Assembly: GCF_019219025.1 (NCBI RefSeq)
Contig: NZ_JAHUWN010000001.1
Location: 367,032 to 431,031, forward strand
DNA: 64,000 bases
Reading direction: 5' to 3'
DNA from: Bacillus sp. sid0103
Lineage (GTDB): Bacteria; Bacillota; Bacilli; Bacillales_B; DSM-18226
Position 1 is the stretch's first letter; each line of letters opens with the position of its first letter. Below, in pieces: positions 53,722 to 60,434 of this stretch. The position numbers and the translations under genes are program-made. The notes under the pieces were generated by a model. The model did not search any database, was not told the origin of the DNA, and was given only the letters and a program-made list of their open reading frames with translations.

Positions 53722-54603
53722 TTACCAACCACGATCCTGCATACGTGCTTCAGGTGCTAAGGATGAAATTTCGATTCCTTTCATAGGAGTGCCAAGATCC
53801 TTGGAAAGTTCGGCAATCAATTTATAATCTTGATAGTGAGTTGTTGCCTCTACAATCGCTTTTGCAAATTTTGCAGGGTTATCCGATTTGAAAATTCCTG
53901 ATCCTACGAATACACCATCTGCTCCTAATTGCATCATTAACGCCGCATCAGCAGGTGTTGCTACCCCGCCAGCTGCAAAATTAACAACCGGAAGTCGGCC
54001 TAAACGCTTAATTTCAAGCAGTAATTCAAATGGCGCACCTAAAAGCTTTGCTTCTGTCATAAGCTCGTCCTCGTTCATGCCAACCACTTTACGAACCTGT
54101 GCATTTACCTTACGGATATGACGGACTGCTTCAACGATGTTTCCAGTCCCCGGCTCTCCTTTTGTACGAAGCATGGATGCACCTTCACCAATACGGCGGG
54201 CAGCTTCCCCTAAATCGCGGCATCCGCAAACAAATGGAACGGTATAATCACTTTTAAATAAATGGAACTCTTCATCAGCAGGTGTTAAAACTTCACTTTC
54301 GTCTATATAATCAACGCCCATTGCTTCAAGTACACGTGCTTCCACAATATGGCCGATACGTGCCTTAGCCATTACAGGGATTGAAACAGCATTAAGTACT
54401 TCCTCTACGATTCTCGGATCTGCCATTCTTGCTACGCCGCCAGCTGCGCGAATATCAGAAGGAACACGCTCTAAGGCCATAACAGCCACTGCTCCTGCTT
54501 CCTCCGCAATTTTAGCCTGCTCGGCATTCACAACATCCATTATGACGCCGCCCTTTTGCATTTCAGCCATGCCTCTTTTTACACGTTCCGTACCTGTTTT
54601 CAT
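53722..54603 (-). CDS. pdxS: Pyridoxal 5'-phosphate synthase subunit PdxS
   Basis: 293 aa, ATG behind AAAGGGGG. TIM barrel with Asp23 (VIMDV), Lys80 (VMAKARIG) and the flexible Lys region RTKGEPGTG. Makes PLP from ribose 5-phosphate, glyceraldehyde 3-phosphate and ammonia, and normally needs the glutaminase PdxT. No pdxT follows; the next gene is DUF3870. This copy has a sigma-54-type promoter and heads a run of genes rich in PLP enzymes (KamA and two aminotransferases), so it looks like a dedicated PLP supply. A housekeeping pdxST elsewhere is expected but not visible. Confidence 0.95.
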   Translation of the reverse strand: MKTGTERVKRGMAEMQKGGVIMDVVNAEQAKIAEEAGAVAVMALERVPSDIRAAGGVARMADPRIVEEVLNAVSIPVMAKARIGHIVEARVLEAMGVDYIDESEVLTPADEEFHLFKSDYTVPFVCGCRDLGEAARRIGEGASMLRTKGEPGTGNIVEAVRHIRKVNAQVRKVVGMNEDELMTEAKLLGAPFELLLEIKRLGRLPVVNFAAGGVATPADAALMMQLGADGVFVGSGIFKSDNPAKFAKAIVEATTHYQDYKLIAELSKDLGTPMKGIEISSLAPEARMQDRGW

Positions 54604-54652
54604 TGTTATCCCCCTTTGATGATTATGAACTCACTAGTTTCACTTATAAACA

Positions 54653-54669
54653 TGCAAATACTGTGCCAA
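54653..54669 (-). promoter_or_regulatory. Sigma-54 (SigL) -24/-12 promoter of pdxS
   Basis: On the minus strand TTGGCAC (54669-54663), 5-nt spacer, TTGCA (54657-54653). This is a full match to the sigma-54 consensus TTGGCAC-N5-TTGCW, about 50 bp before the pdxS ATG. It needs an enhancer-binding activator, none of which is encoded in the window. Confidence 0.8.
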
Positions 54670-54737
54670 TATTAAAAATGCCTATTTGCGAACTATTTAA
54701 GAAAAAAAATGAAAAATTTTTTGGCACTATTCTTATT

Positions 54738-54760
54738 TTTTTGCACTTAAACTGCAAAAA
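54738..54760. promoter_or_regulatory. Inverted repeat upstream of the sigma-54 promoter, possible enhancer site
   Basis: TTTTTGCA and TGCAAAAA are an 8-bp perfect inverted repeat with 7 nt between, about 70 bp upstream of the -24 element, the usual zone for an activator site (UAS). Confidence 0.5.
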
Positions 54761-54769
54761 GTACATTAC

Positions 54770-55015
54770 CAATAAAATGGAAATTTTTTGTTTTATGAAA
54801 CATCCTTAATCACAACTGGAACTAGAGTAGAAATTTTTTTAGAAAAATATAAATCCGGATCCGGTTAGAAAAAAGACAACAAGTGAGTTGAGATAAATGC
54901 AGTCATTGAGGTAGGTGAAGAAGGGGTAAGTTGGATAATGTCGAATTATAAGGGTAATAGTTTCTGCCACCAAATCATCAGTATTACTTCAAACTAAATT
55001 GTTAAATAAAAAAAA
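54770..55015. other. Non-coding stretch between lysine region and tRNA-derived repeat
   Basis: A+T-rich, no ORF with a ribosome site and no further symmetric motif that I can support. The pdxS promoter lies to its left and the displaced tRNA terminator to its right. Confidence 0.6.
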
Positions 55016-55041
55016 CCTTGATAACTCAAAGGTTACCAAGG
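55016..55041 (-). terminator. Displaced terminator of tRNA-Val
   Basis: CCTTGATAAC / GTTACCAAGG stem (one G-U on the transcript) with a 6-nt loop, minus strand followed by TTTTTTTT. It lies 10 bp from the tRNA 3'-end repeat at 55051, so before integration it would have followed the tRNA-Val gene directly. Confidence 0.8.
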
Positions 55042-55050
55042 CTCTATTAT

Positions 55051-55101
55051 GATGACCTGTGAGGGGTTCGAACCCCCGACCTCAACCCTGTCAAGGTTGC
55101 G
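55051..55101. repeat. Attachment-site direct repeat, distal copy (tRNA-Val 3' part)
   Basis: 51 bp identical to 58948-58998, covering the tRNA-Val 3' half from anticodon arm to discriminator. After 55101 the sequence diverges from the tRNA. This is the duplicated att core made by site-specific integration. Confidence 0.93.
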
Positions 55102-55126
55102 GATGGTTTTCCGGTACTCCCTACGG

Positions 55127-55185
55127 TAAGTCATCGGATAAGACAACGTTGCTATGTAAACGATAAGTCAGCGTTAAGTCATGCG
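55127..55185. repeat. Putative integrase arm-type sites, left end
   Basis: Four copies of a TAAGTCA-type 10-mer: TAAGTCATCG (55127), TAAGACAACG (55139), TAAGTCAGCG (55164), TAAGTCATGCG (55175). The same motif occurs at the integrase end (58878 and 58890). Grouped near both att cores, as expected for arm-binding sites of a lambda-type recombinase. Confidence 0.6.
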
Positions 55186-55440
55186 TAAATTTGTTCCGTT
55201 ATGTCGAATTATACCGAATAGGTGCGCAACCTTGCAAGTGTTGAAAGCGAAACCCGTTAATCAAAGAACGCGGAAACCGAAATATCCCCTTCTTTACTTT
55301 CCATACTATACCAGATGACCTTGGTACTCTTCTAATTCTGCATGATGATGCTATTTTTTCACTTTATAGACTTAAATAACTATATTTTACATATAATGCT
55401 ATAACTTTGATTTAACCAATAGGATTGGGAGGAGATTCAC
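55186..55440. other. Element left-end non-coding region
   Basis: No supported gene. Between the arm-type repeats and the first ORF; ends with GGGAGGAG, the ribosome site of the next gene. Confidence 0.5.
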
Positions 55441-55857
55441 ATGAGAAATGCGTTATGTTGGGCAGGTTATTTCGCCATAGCAACCGGTATTATCATCGCT
55501 GTTTATATTATTACCTCGTTAAAGATTGTCGACATTAGCGCTATTGATTTTGTCGCGGAGGAATCACCGCACCCATATCGCTGGCTTTACGCGTCCTTTG
55601 TTCTCGCAGTCACGGTGCCAATCGGACTGATGGCGGTCACCGTCTCGCACTTCCTCGAAAGTAAACCGAGTGACTATACATACAACGCGAAAGAAAGACC
55701 TAATGAATCTTATCATAACCGCCCATTTTATTTAAGCCTTGGCGTACCTGCTGGGGCTTTTTTAGCTAAAGTAATTACTCTCAGCTTTCTTGGTTTGAAA
55801 TATCCTCTTTCGTTTCAACCCAAAAAAAAGCACCCGATTATTCGGATGCATACTTAA
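55441..55857 (+). CDS. Membrane protein of the integrative element, unknown function
   Basis: 138 aa, ATG behind GGGAGGAG. Membrane helices about 5-27, 48-70 and perhaps 97-115; positively charged C-terminus. Not recognised. The first 80 residues, with two helices and an acidic loop, look like small phage-type membrane proteins. The C-terminal third reads into the terminator of the convergent gene, overlapping it by 20 bp, and may be a decayed end. Role unknown. Confidence 0.6.
   Translation: MRNALCWAGYFAIATGIIIAVYIITSLKIVDISAIDFVAEESPHPYRWLYASFVLAVTVPIGLMAVTVSHFLESKPSDYTYNAKERPNESYHNRPFYLSLGVPAGAFLAKVITLSFLGLKYPLSFQPKKKHPIIRMHT
55830..55849 (-). terminator. Terminator of the small minus-strand gene
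   Basis: GCACCCGA / TCGGATGC stem (one mismatch) with a 4-nt loop overlapping the stop codon of the 70-aa gene; the minus strand continues TTTTTTTT. Confidence 0.75.
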
Positions 55858-56050
55858 TTATTCCATGTAAATAAACCGAGTATTCTCGCTGTACACATTC
55901 TCTTAACTTGATTTTTCCTTCACTTTCTAATTCTCCAACCCATTCTTCAATCTTTTTTTCATCTTCTTTTGTAGCCTTAGGAATCTCTGTTGAAAAGAAA
56001 TTACCTCGACTTGCATTTTGTAGATTTTTAAATAAACCAACTTTATTCAT
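55838..56050 (-). CDS. Small soluble protein of the element, unknown
   Basis: 70 aa from the ATG at 56050, which has AAAGGAG at good spacing; an in-frame ATG 11 codons earlier precedes that site. Charged and helical (ATKEDEKKIEEWVGELESEGKIKLRECVQREYSVYLHGIIKY). It could be a small winged-helix-like or toxin/antitoxin-type protein, but no motif supports either. Own terminator. Confidence 0.6.
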   Translation of the reverse strand: MNKVGLFKNLQNASRGNFFSTEIPKATKEDEKKIEEWVGELESEGKIKLRECVQREYSVYLHGIIKYASE

Positions 56051-56351
56051 TGGGTCATCTCCTTTATCTATTATTTTCGACATAAAGGAGCTTGAGTTCA
56101 GTAATGCAGTCGGAGTCGTCGAACGGCTGGTCCGATTTGTGTAATAGCATTGGTTTTACGAACATTTAAAACACCTCACATTAATTTTACCATAATTAAT
56201 TGAACGGAAGATTAGGAGACTATTGGAAGAGGTAGTGGTTTGGTGTAATAAAAAAGGACGCCATAAGGCACCATAATTTAAGGAAGACCAATTCCCTCCC
56301 ACTTCGGTCATGGTCATTTCCGAGTGGTTCAAGCGGGCAAAATAAAAACCC
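56051..56351. other. Element non-coding stretch
   Basis: No supported gene. Contains a CCCT/AGGG hairpin with T-run (around 56348-56362, minus strand) that would terminate the short ORF to its right. Confidence 0.4.
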
Positions 56352-56435
56352 TTAGTTAGGGCTATCTGCCTGTTCTCTTACATATCCGCGAAATGGTCCG
56401 GTTGCAGTAATTTCTAATCTGCTAAAGGGATGCAT
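56352..56435 (-). pseudogene. Possible remnant of a small element gene
   Basis: A 27-codon ORF (MHPFSRLEITATGPFRGYVRE...) with protein-like composition. The same frame continues upstream without stop for 18 more codons (LSAYLKPGETFDET) until a TAG. There is no ribosome site at the ATG, and the coding-like signal crosses it, so it may be the end of a gene broken by a stop or frameshift. Not recognised. Confidence 0.3.
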
Positions 56436-56619
56436 CGTTTCGTCAAAAGTTTCACCGGGTTTTAAGTATGCGGATAGCTGAGCGTGTAGCTACCGCTCGG
56501 CCTACGTTTCGACAACCCCGTGAGTTCTGGAAGGCTCTCCGTCCCGGCACCTTCTTGCTGATGATTATTCCGTTTGTAAGAAAGACGTTTCGGACATCCT
56601 ACAATTAGGAGGTGCCATC

Positions 56620-56766
56620 ATGTTTTCGTGGATATACAATCATTTTATAAACACTCTTTGGTTTCTTCTGATTATGATGTCGATTCCGGGTGCTTTTGGA
56701 CTTTATTTAATTTATTCCCAAATAAAACAAAATCGGCAAGATAATGACGATAGTCAAAATCAATAG
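56620..56766 (+). CDS. 48-aa single-pass membrane protein
   Basis: ATG behind TAGGAGGTG, a strong ribosome site. One membrane helix (about 12-33, LWFLLIMMSIPGAFGLYLIY) and a charged, Asp/Gln/Asn-rich tail (KQNRQDNDDSQNQ). Holin-like or toxin-like size and shape, but no family recognised. Lies alone within the element. Confidence 0.55.
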   Translation: MFSWIYNHFINTLWFLLIMMSIPGAFGLYLIYSQIKQNRQDNDDSQNQ

Positions 56767-56972
56767 AGCCTACCGGTATGTTCTTCCACATTACGCACCA
56801 TTACCCGCACATATTCCGAAATACCGAGTTCCTTCTATTATATACCCCCAGTAGGTATATTCGTAATATCCTCTATAATTCCGTCAAATAAATGATTTCA
56901 AAAAGGAAAACGCTTACAACTTAGCGAATATATACTTTGAGTTATTAATAAAAGTACACGGAGGGATGTCTT

Positions 56973-57149
56973 TTGATAAACTGCAAAAAATGTGAAAAAG
57001 AGTTTTATTTCCAAGTTACGGAAATGAATGTCCCTGGAGGCAAAGAGCGTGAGTATTTAAATTGCCCCCATTGCGGTGAAACAAATGGTTCAGTTGTAAC
57101 GAGCGGTGTCGTGTATATTCATAAAATTGAGGAAAACTCTAAGAATTAA
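56973..57149 (+). CDS. 58-aa zinc-ribbon protein
   Basis: TTG start behind GGAGGGATG. Two Cys pairs, CKKCEKEF near the start and CPHCGET around residue 31, form a probable zinc ribbon; the middle and end are beta-strand-like. Small phage proteins of this type are common; function unknown. Terminator follows at 57176. Confidence 0.65.
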   Translation: MINCKKCEKEFYFQVTEMNVPGGKEREYLNCPHCGETNGSVVTSGVVYIHKIEENSKN

Positions 57150-57175
57150 TTATCGATACTTTACACGACAATTGG

Positions 57176-57192
57176 GCCCTTGAACATAGGGC
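57176..57192 (+). terminator. Terminator of the zinc-ribbon gene
   Basis: GCCCT / AGGGC stem, 7-nt loop, then TTTCTTTAATTTTT. Confidence 0.7.
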
Positions 57193-57220
57193 TTTCTTTA
57201 ATTTTTGTACAAATAAAAAC

Positions 57221-57236
57221 GTCACCCCGTGGTGAC
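57221..57236 (-). terminator. Terminator overlapping the YolD-like stop
   Basis: GTCACC / GGTGAC perfect stem with a 4-nt loop; minus strand continues GTTTTTATTTG. Confidence 0.75.
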
Positions 57237-57335
57237 GCGCTCACTATCACGCCACATATTACGCTGTGCCTTTATTAGCTCCGGCATTCCAAAGGCGAAC
57301 TGCCATTTAACTTTTCCGCGGTCTCTTATCGTCAT
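57222..57335 (-). CDS. 37-aa YolD-like protein
   Basis: ATG at 57335 with AAGGAG about nine bases upstream. The sequence MTIRDRGKVKWQFAFGMPELIKAQRNMW is the N-terminal signature of the YolD-like family (T-I-R-D-R-G-x-x-K-W...MPE). Normal YolD proteins are about 90-110 aa and are often paired with UV-damage polymerase UvrX; here only the first part exists and it stops at a terminator. Either a natural short form or a truncation fixed in the element. Confidence 0.6.
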   Translation of the reverse strand: MTIRDRGKVKWQFAFGMPELIKAQRNMWRDSERVTTG

Positions 57336-57400
57336 AACGGTCATCTCCTTCATTCTTATTATATACGAACATAAGTTCTGTATGTAAACAAAAAAAATTT

Positions 57401-57424
57401 ACGACGGCACGCATTAATCGTCGT
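57401..57424 (-). terminator. Terminator of the 81-aa zinc-ribbon gene
   Basis: ACGACG / CGTCGT stem with a 12-nt loop spanning the stop codon; minus strand continues AAATTTTTTTT. Confidence 0.7.
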
Positions 57425-57659
57425 AGTGGTATAAACCTTGAGCACACGCCCTACAGTAAAGACTGTTTTTATATATTTCAGTTTCATGATTTTCGTATGC
57501 ATTCCCGCAATAAGTACATTTATATTTTTTACCCTCGGTATGCTTACGTGAAAAAAATGGATCGAAAGACGGAGTAAAGTTATTTCCATATTCACTATCT
57601 AACTCTTCTCCCCATAAAGTCTTTTTTGATTGTTTTCTGCGATCACCATCAAGTTTCAA
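57414..57659 (-). CDS. 81-aa protein with C4 zinc ribbon
   Basis: TTG start behind GGAGGTGATG. CTYCGNAYENHETEIYKNSLYCRAC carries two Cys pairs 20 residues apart, a likely zinc-binding site. The N-terminal half is basic and hydrophilic. Follows the integrase gene on the same strand by 82 bp, after a terminator. Could be a DNA-binding accessory such as an excision factor, but there is no specific evidence. Confidence 0.6.
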   Translation of the reverse strand: MKLDGDRRKQSKKTLWGEELDSEYGNNFTPSFDPFFSRKHTEGKKYKCTYCGNAYENHETEIYKNSLYCRACAQGLYHYDD

Positions 57660-57715
57660 TTAGCATCACCTCCTCTAAATTCTATGCGGTGCCCTTTAAT
57701 CAAATGCAAATTAAA

Positions 57716-57735
57716 CGCCACCCGTTAAGGTGACG
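57716..57735 (-). terminator. Terminator of the integrase gene
   Basis: CGCCACC / GGTGACG stem (one G-U on the transcript) with a 6-nt loop, directly after the integrase stop; minus strand continues TTTAATTT. Confidence 0.75.
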
Positions 57736-57741
57736 CAATGG

Positions 57742-58785
57742 TTATCGCTTAATCTTTCGCGGCTTATTCAGTTTGCCCGTAATCATATTCATAGCTGAAT
57801 ACTTTTCGTGCTGGTTTATTAACGATTCCTTCGATAAATGAGTATAACGCAGCACCACACGTAAATCCGCATGACCGAGTAATAATTGTAAGTGTCGAAT
57901 ATCTCCGCCTGATTCCAGGAACATAGTTGCTGCAGTATGACGGAATAAATGCGGATGCACATTCTTAGTTATGCCGGCCTTCTTAGCGTAACCATTCAAT
58001 CTATTACGGAAATGGTCCCGCGTTAATGGTTCTCCGTAGTTAGAAAGAAAGATATAGTCGCTGTCAAAGTCCGTTTTATTTTCGCTAATCAGTTCCTTTA
58101 TTAAGCGAGCTGTAACATGTTGTAGCGGTATTGTCCTCGATTTTCTACTCTTAGCTATGCTAGCCGGTATTGTAGCGGTCCTGGTTGCGAAATCAATATC
58201 GGAATGTTTAAGGCCTAGCGTTTCACTTATTCGAGTCGTTCCGTCAATTAGGAAATGCATTAGCACATGGTCGCGGAACTCTGCATAATGACGCTGATTA
58301 GGGACGTTCAGCAGCCGTTTTAATTCATCCGCAGTAAGGACTACGATTTCCTCTTCGGGCTCGCTTACGTTCTTTATACCTTCCATCGGATTATTATCGA
58401 TTAATCCTTCCTCAAACAAACACTTAAACATTACGCGCAACGTCTTAAGCCGTGTATTAACTGTTGCTGGCGACAATCCTACCGTCATTGATTCCTGCGG
58501 CTTAAACTTATGATCTTGGAATTTAACCCATTTCTCGTGCATATAAACGATATAATCGCGAATTGTATCCTTCGTAATATCCTTAACTGATCGCTTTATA
58601 TCGTGCCTATCAAGAAACTCGATAAAATACCCGTAATTATCTTCGTATTGATTCAGCGTACCTTCCGCCCTTCCCTCCGCTCGTTTTATCGCTTTGAACG
58701 ATTGGAATAGGTTATCGAGGTTATGCGCAGATTTACGCATTGTCCTAGCGTTTTTGACACGCTTACCAGTTCGTTTATCAGCCAA
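57742..58785 (-). CDS. int: Tyrosine recombinase/integrase
   Basis: 347 aa. Core-binding SAM-like domain about 25-130 and catalytic domain about 145-330 with Arg185 (GTTRISETLG), Lys near 212-215, His279-x-x-Arg282 (HPHLFRH), His305 (LLGHADL) and nucleophile Tyr314 (RYTHL). All catalytic residues are intact, so it should be active. No arm-binding AP2-like domain is evident; the basic first 20 residues may contact DNA. ATG behind AGGAGGCG. It lies 165 bp from the tRNA-Val 3' end and reads away from it. Confidence 0.93.
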   Translation of the reverse strand: MADKRTGKRVKNARTMRKSAHNLDNLFQSFKAIKRAEGRAEGTLNQYEDNYGYFIEFLDRHDIKRSVKDITKDTIRDYIVYMHEKWVKFQDHKFKPQESMTVGLSPATVNTRLKTLRVMFKCLFEEGLIDNNPMEGIKNVSEPEEEIVVLTADELKRLLNVPNQRHYAEFRDHVLMHFLIDGTTRISETLGLKHSDIDFATRTATIPASIAKSRKSRTIPLQHVTARLIKELISENKTDFDSDYIFLSNYGEPLTRDHFRNRLNGYAKKAGITKNVHPHLFRHTAATMFLESGGDIRHLQLLLGHADLRVVLRYTHLSKESLINQHEKYSAMNMITGKLNKPRKIKR

Positions 58786-58839
58786 AATAAAAACGCCTCC
58801 TGTTCGTTATTTCAACGGAACAAAAGACGTAATAACCCA

Positions 58840-58899
58840 GCGCTACCCTGCCGAAAATAGGAGCGCTACCCTGCGATTAAGTCAACGCATAAGTCATCG
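58840..58899. repeat. Integrase-end repeats (GCGCTACCCTGC pair and arm-type sites)
   Basis: GCGCTACCCTGC occurs twice (58840-58851, 58863-58874). It is followed by TAAGTCAACG (58878) and TAAGTCATCG (58890), matching the motif cluster at the other end of the element. Located between the integrase promoter region and the att core. Confidence 0.65.
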
Positions 58900-58909
58900 A
58901 CAATAAAAA

Positions 58910-58944
58910 ACGGTAGAACACCGTCATATCAACGTTTCTACCGT
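58910..58944 (-). terminator. Element-borne terminator serving tRNA-Val
   Basis: ACGGTAGAA / TTCTACCGT 9-bp perfect stem with a 17-nt loop, 5 bp from the tRNA 3' end; minus strand continues TTTTTATTG. It replaces the native terminator, which now lies at 55016. Confidence 0.8.
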
Positions 58945-58947
58945 CCG

Positions 58948-58998
58948 GATGACCTGTGAGGGGTTCGAACCCCCGACCTCAACCCTGTCAAGGTTGCG
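58948..58998. repeat. Attachment-site direct repeat, tRNA-proximal copy
   Basis: 51 bp identical to 55051-55101; lies within the intact tRNA-Val gene, so integration restores the 3' half of the tRNA. Confidence 0.93.
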
Positions 58999-59022
58999 CT
59001 CTCCCAACTGAGCTAACAGATC
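58950..59022 (-). tRNA. tRNA-Val (anticodon GAC)
   Basis: 73 nt, no encoded CCA. Acceptor GATCTGT pairs with ACAGGTC, discriminator A. D-arm GCTCAGTTGGGAGAGC, anticodon stem CAACC/GGTTG around TTGACAG (anticodon GAC), T-arm GGGGG-TTCGAAC-CCCTC. All four arms fold. It is the integration site of the 3.9-kb element. Confidence 0.93.
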
Positions 59023-59225
59023 TCTTATTTAACTACATATTTAATTATAGTAAAAAGACCAAAAATGTCAATACCATTTTTAGTATTCCTTTAAAAACAT
59101 TTCTATTCACAAAAACCTTTATCACTAATGGTACCTAATAAACAGAAACATAAGTTCTGATTTTATTGAATAAAGAACTAATGTTCGGGTATAATAGTAT
59201 TATACAGAGGAAAGGAGAGATGATC

Positions 59226-59450
59226 ATGGATGGACTTTTTATTCGTTCAATTAAAGAAAATATACCGCTCGAGATGATCTATCTTGCAGAAAATCAAGAG
59301 CTTTCGCAACGGACTTTGATTGTAAGGGAAGTAACTGAAGAGTACATTCGTGCTTATTGTTTATTGCGAAAGCAAATACGTACCTTTAAGCGTGAAAATA
59401 TATTATCCATTTTGCCTGAATCCCGTACCAAACACCGCTACCTTCACTAA
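59226..59450 (+). CDS. Small WYL-like domain protein
   Basis: 74 aa from the ATG at 59226 (AAAGGAG eight bases upstream); longer frames lack a ribosome site. The sequence is one small beta-rich unit (LFIRSIKENIPLEMIYLAEN...REVTEEYIRAYCLLRKQIRTFKRENILSILP), like the SH3-type WYL fold of small Bacillus proteins. No helix-turn-helix. Function unknown; ligand or nucleic-acid sensing is typical of WYL domains. Confidence 0.65.
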   Translation: MDGLFIRSIKENIPLEMIYLAENQELSQRTLIVREVTEEYIRAYCLLRKQIRTFKRENILSILPESRTKHRYLH

Positions 59451-59573
59451 TCCTCACACTTTCATTCACACTTTCATTCACATTTCATTCAGCCCCCTTA
59501 ATATTGAAAGCATTTCCACTTTAGTTTTGTTATAATGCAGTGGTAGAGATTGAATCATGGGGGGAATTATCAC

Positions 59574-60296
59574 ATGGAGTTTCCAAAAGGAACCATCAAA
59601 GAACTTACCATTCATAGTGGTGAACTTGGAGAGGATATACAGATCCTTGTCTATCTGCCAGCAAACTTCTCACCGCTTTATAAATACTCGCTGTTAATCG
59701 CCCAGGACGGCCAAGATTATTTTCAATTAGGCAGAATCGCGCGATTGGCAGACGAGTTTCTTTTTCAAAGAGAAATTGAAAACTTAATCATTATTGGGGT
59801 ACCCTATAAGGATGTAGAAGACCGCCGCAAGAAATATCATCCAAGCGGCTCCCAGAATCAACAATACATCCGTTTCCTAGCCCATGAATTAGTTCCTTTT
59901 CTTGATCAAGAGTTTCCTACTTATCAAATGGGCTCGACGAGAGCACTTATTGGCGACTCCCTTGGCGGTGCCGTTTCTTTAATGACAACACTTCAATACC
60001 CACATACATTTGGGAAAGTCCTGCTGCATTCTCCATATGTAGATGAACATGTATTGAATGCGGTCAAGAACTTCTCAGAGGGACAGCTATTACAACTCTA
60101 TCATGTGATTGGGAAGCAAGAAACGGAAGTACCGACCACAAACGGCATGCTAAAAGATTTCTTAACTCCGAACAGGGAGCTTTCAAAAATTATTTCAGAC
60201 AAACCAATTACATATTTTTATGAAGAGTTTAGCGGAGACCATACCTGGACGTACTGGCAGCCTGATTTAAGACGGGCACTTAAAATGCTATTTTAG
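59574..60296 (+). CDS. yjcH: Esterase-family alpha/beta hydrolase (YjcH)
   Basis: 240 aa from the ATG at 59574 (GGGGGA upstream), equal to B. subtilis YjcH in length. Nucleophile Ser in LIGDSLGGAVS, likely His in SGDHTWTYW, and LLIAQDGQDYF near the N-terminus, as in esterase D/enterochelin esterase-like proteins. It precedes yjcG and yjcF homologues, reversed in order relative to their names but the same set as in B. subtilis. Substrate unknown. Confidence 0.85.
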   Translation: MEFPKGTIKELTIHSGELGEDIQILVYLPANFSPLYKYSLLIAQDGQDYFQLGRIARLADEFLFQREIENLIIIGVPYKDVEDRRKKYHPSGSQNQQYIRFLAHELVPFLDQEFPTYQMGSTRALIGDSLGGAVSLMTTLQYPHTFGKVLLHSPYVDEHVLNAVKNFSEGQLLQLYHVIGKQETEVPTTNGMLKDFLTPNRELSKIISDKPITYFYEEFSGDHTWTYWQPDLRRALKMLF

Positions 60297-60434
60297 TCTT
60301 ATAACTATCGACTCATAATTTAGACCATCCACTTAAATTGTTTAATAAATTTAGAAAATTTGTTATAATAATAGGAAGACTTCTTTAAACATTTATTTTT
60401 CTATAAAAATATTTTTTATAACGGAGGTATACGT

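Larger units (their letters stand above)
55051..58998. mobile_element. 3.9-kb integrative element in tRNA-Val(GAC)
   Basis: Bounded by a perfect 51-bp direct repeat of the tRNA 3' half. The integrase gene lies next to the intact tRNA and reads away from it. Inside are six small ORFs (two zinc-ribbon proteins, a YolD-like N-terminal protein, a small membrane protein, a longer membrane protein, one unknown), most with their own terminators. No replication, packaging, conjugation or clear repressor gene is seen. It is either a minimal satellite-like element or the shrunken remnant of a prophage/ICE. Confidence 0.88.

Noticed and set aside
55051..55101. Second tRNA-Val gene
   Set aside because: Sequence leaves the tRNA consensus after 51 bp; it is the duplicated att half.
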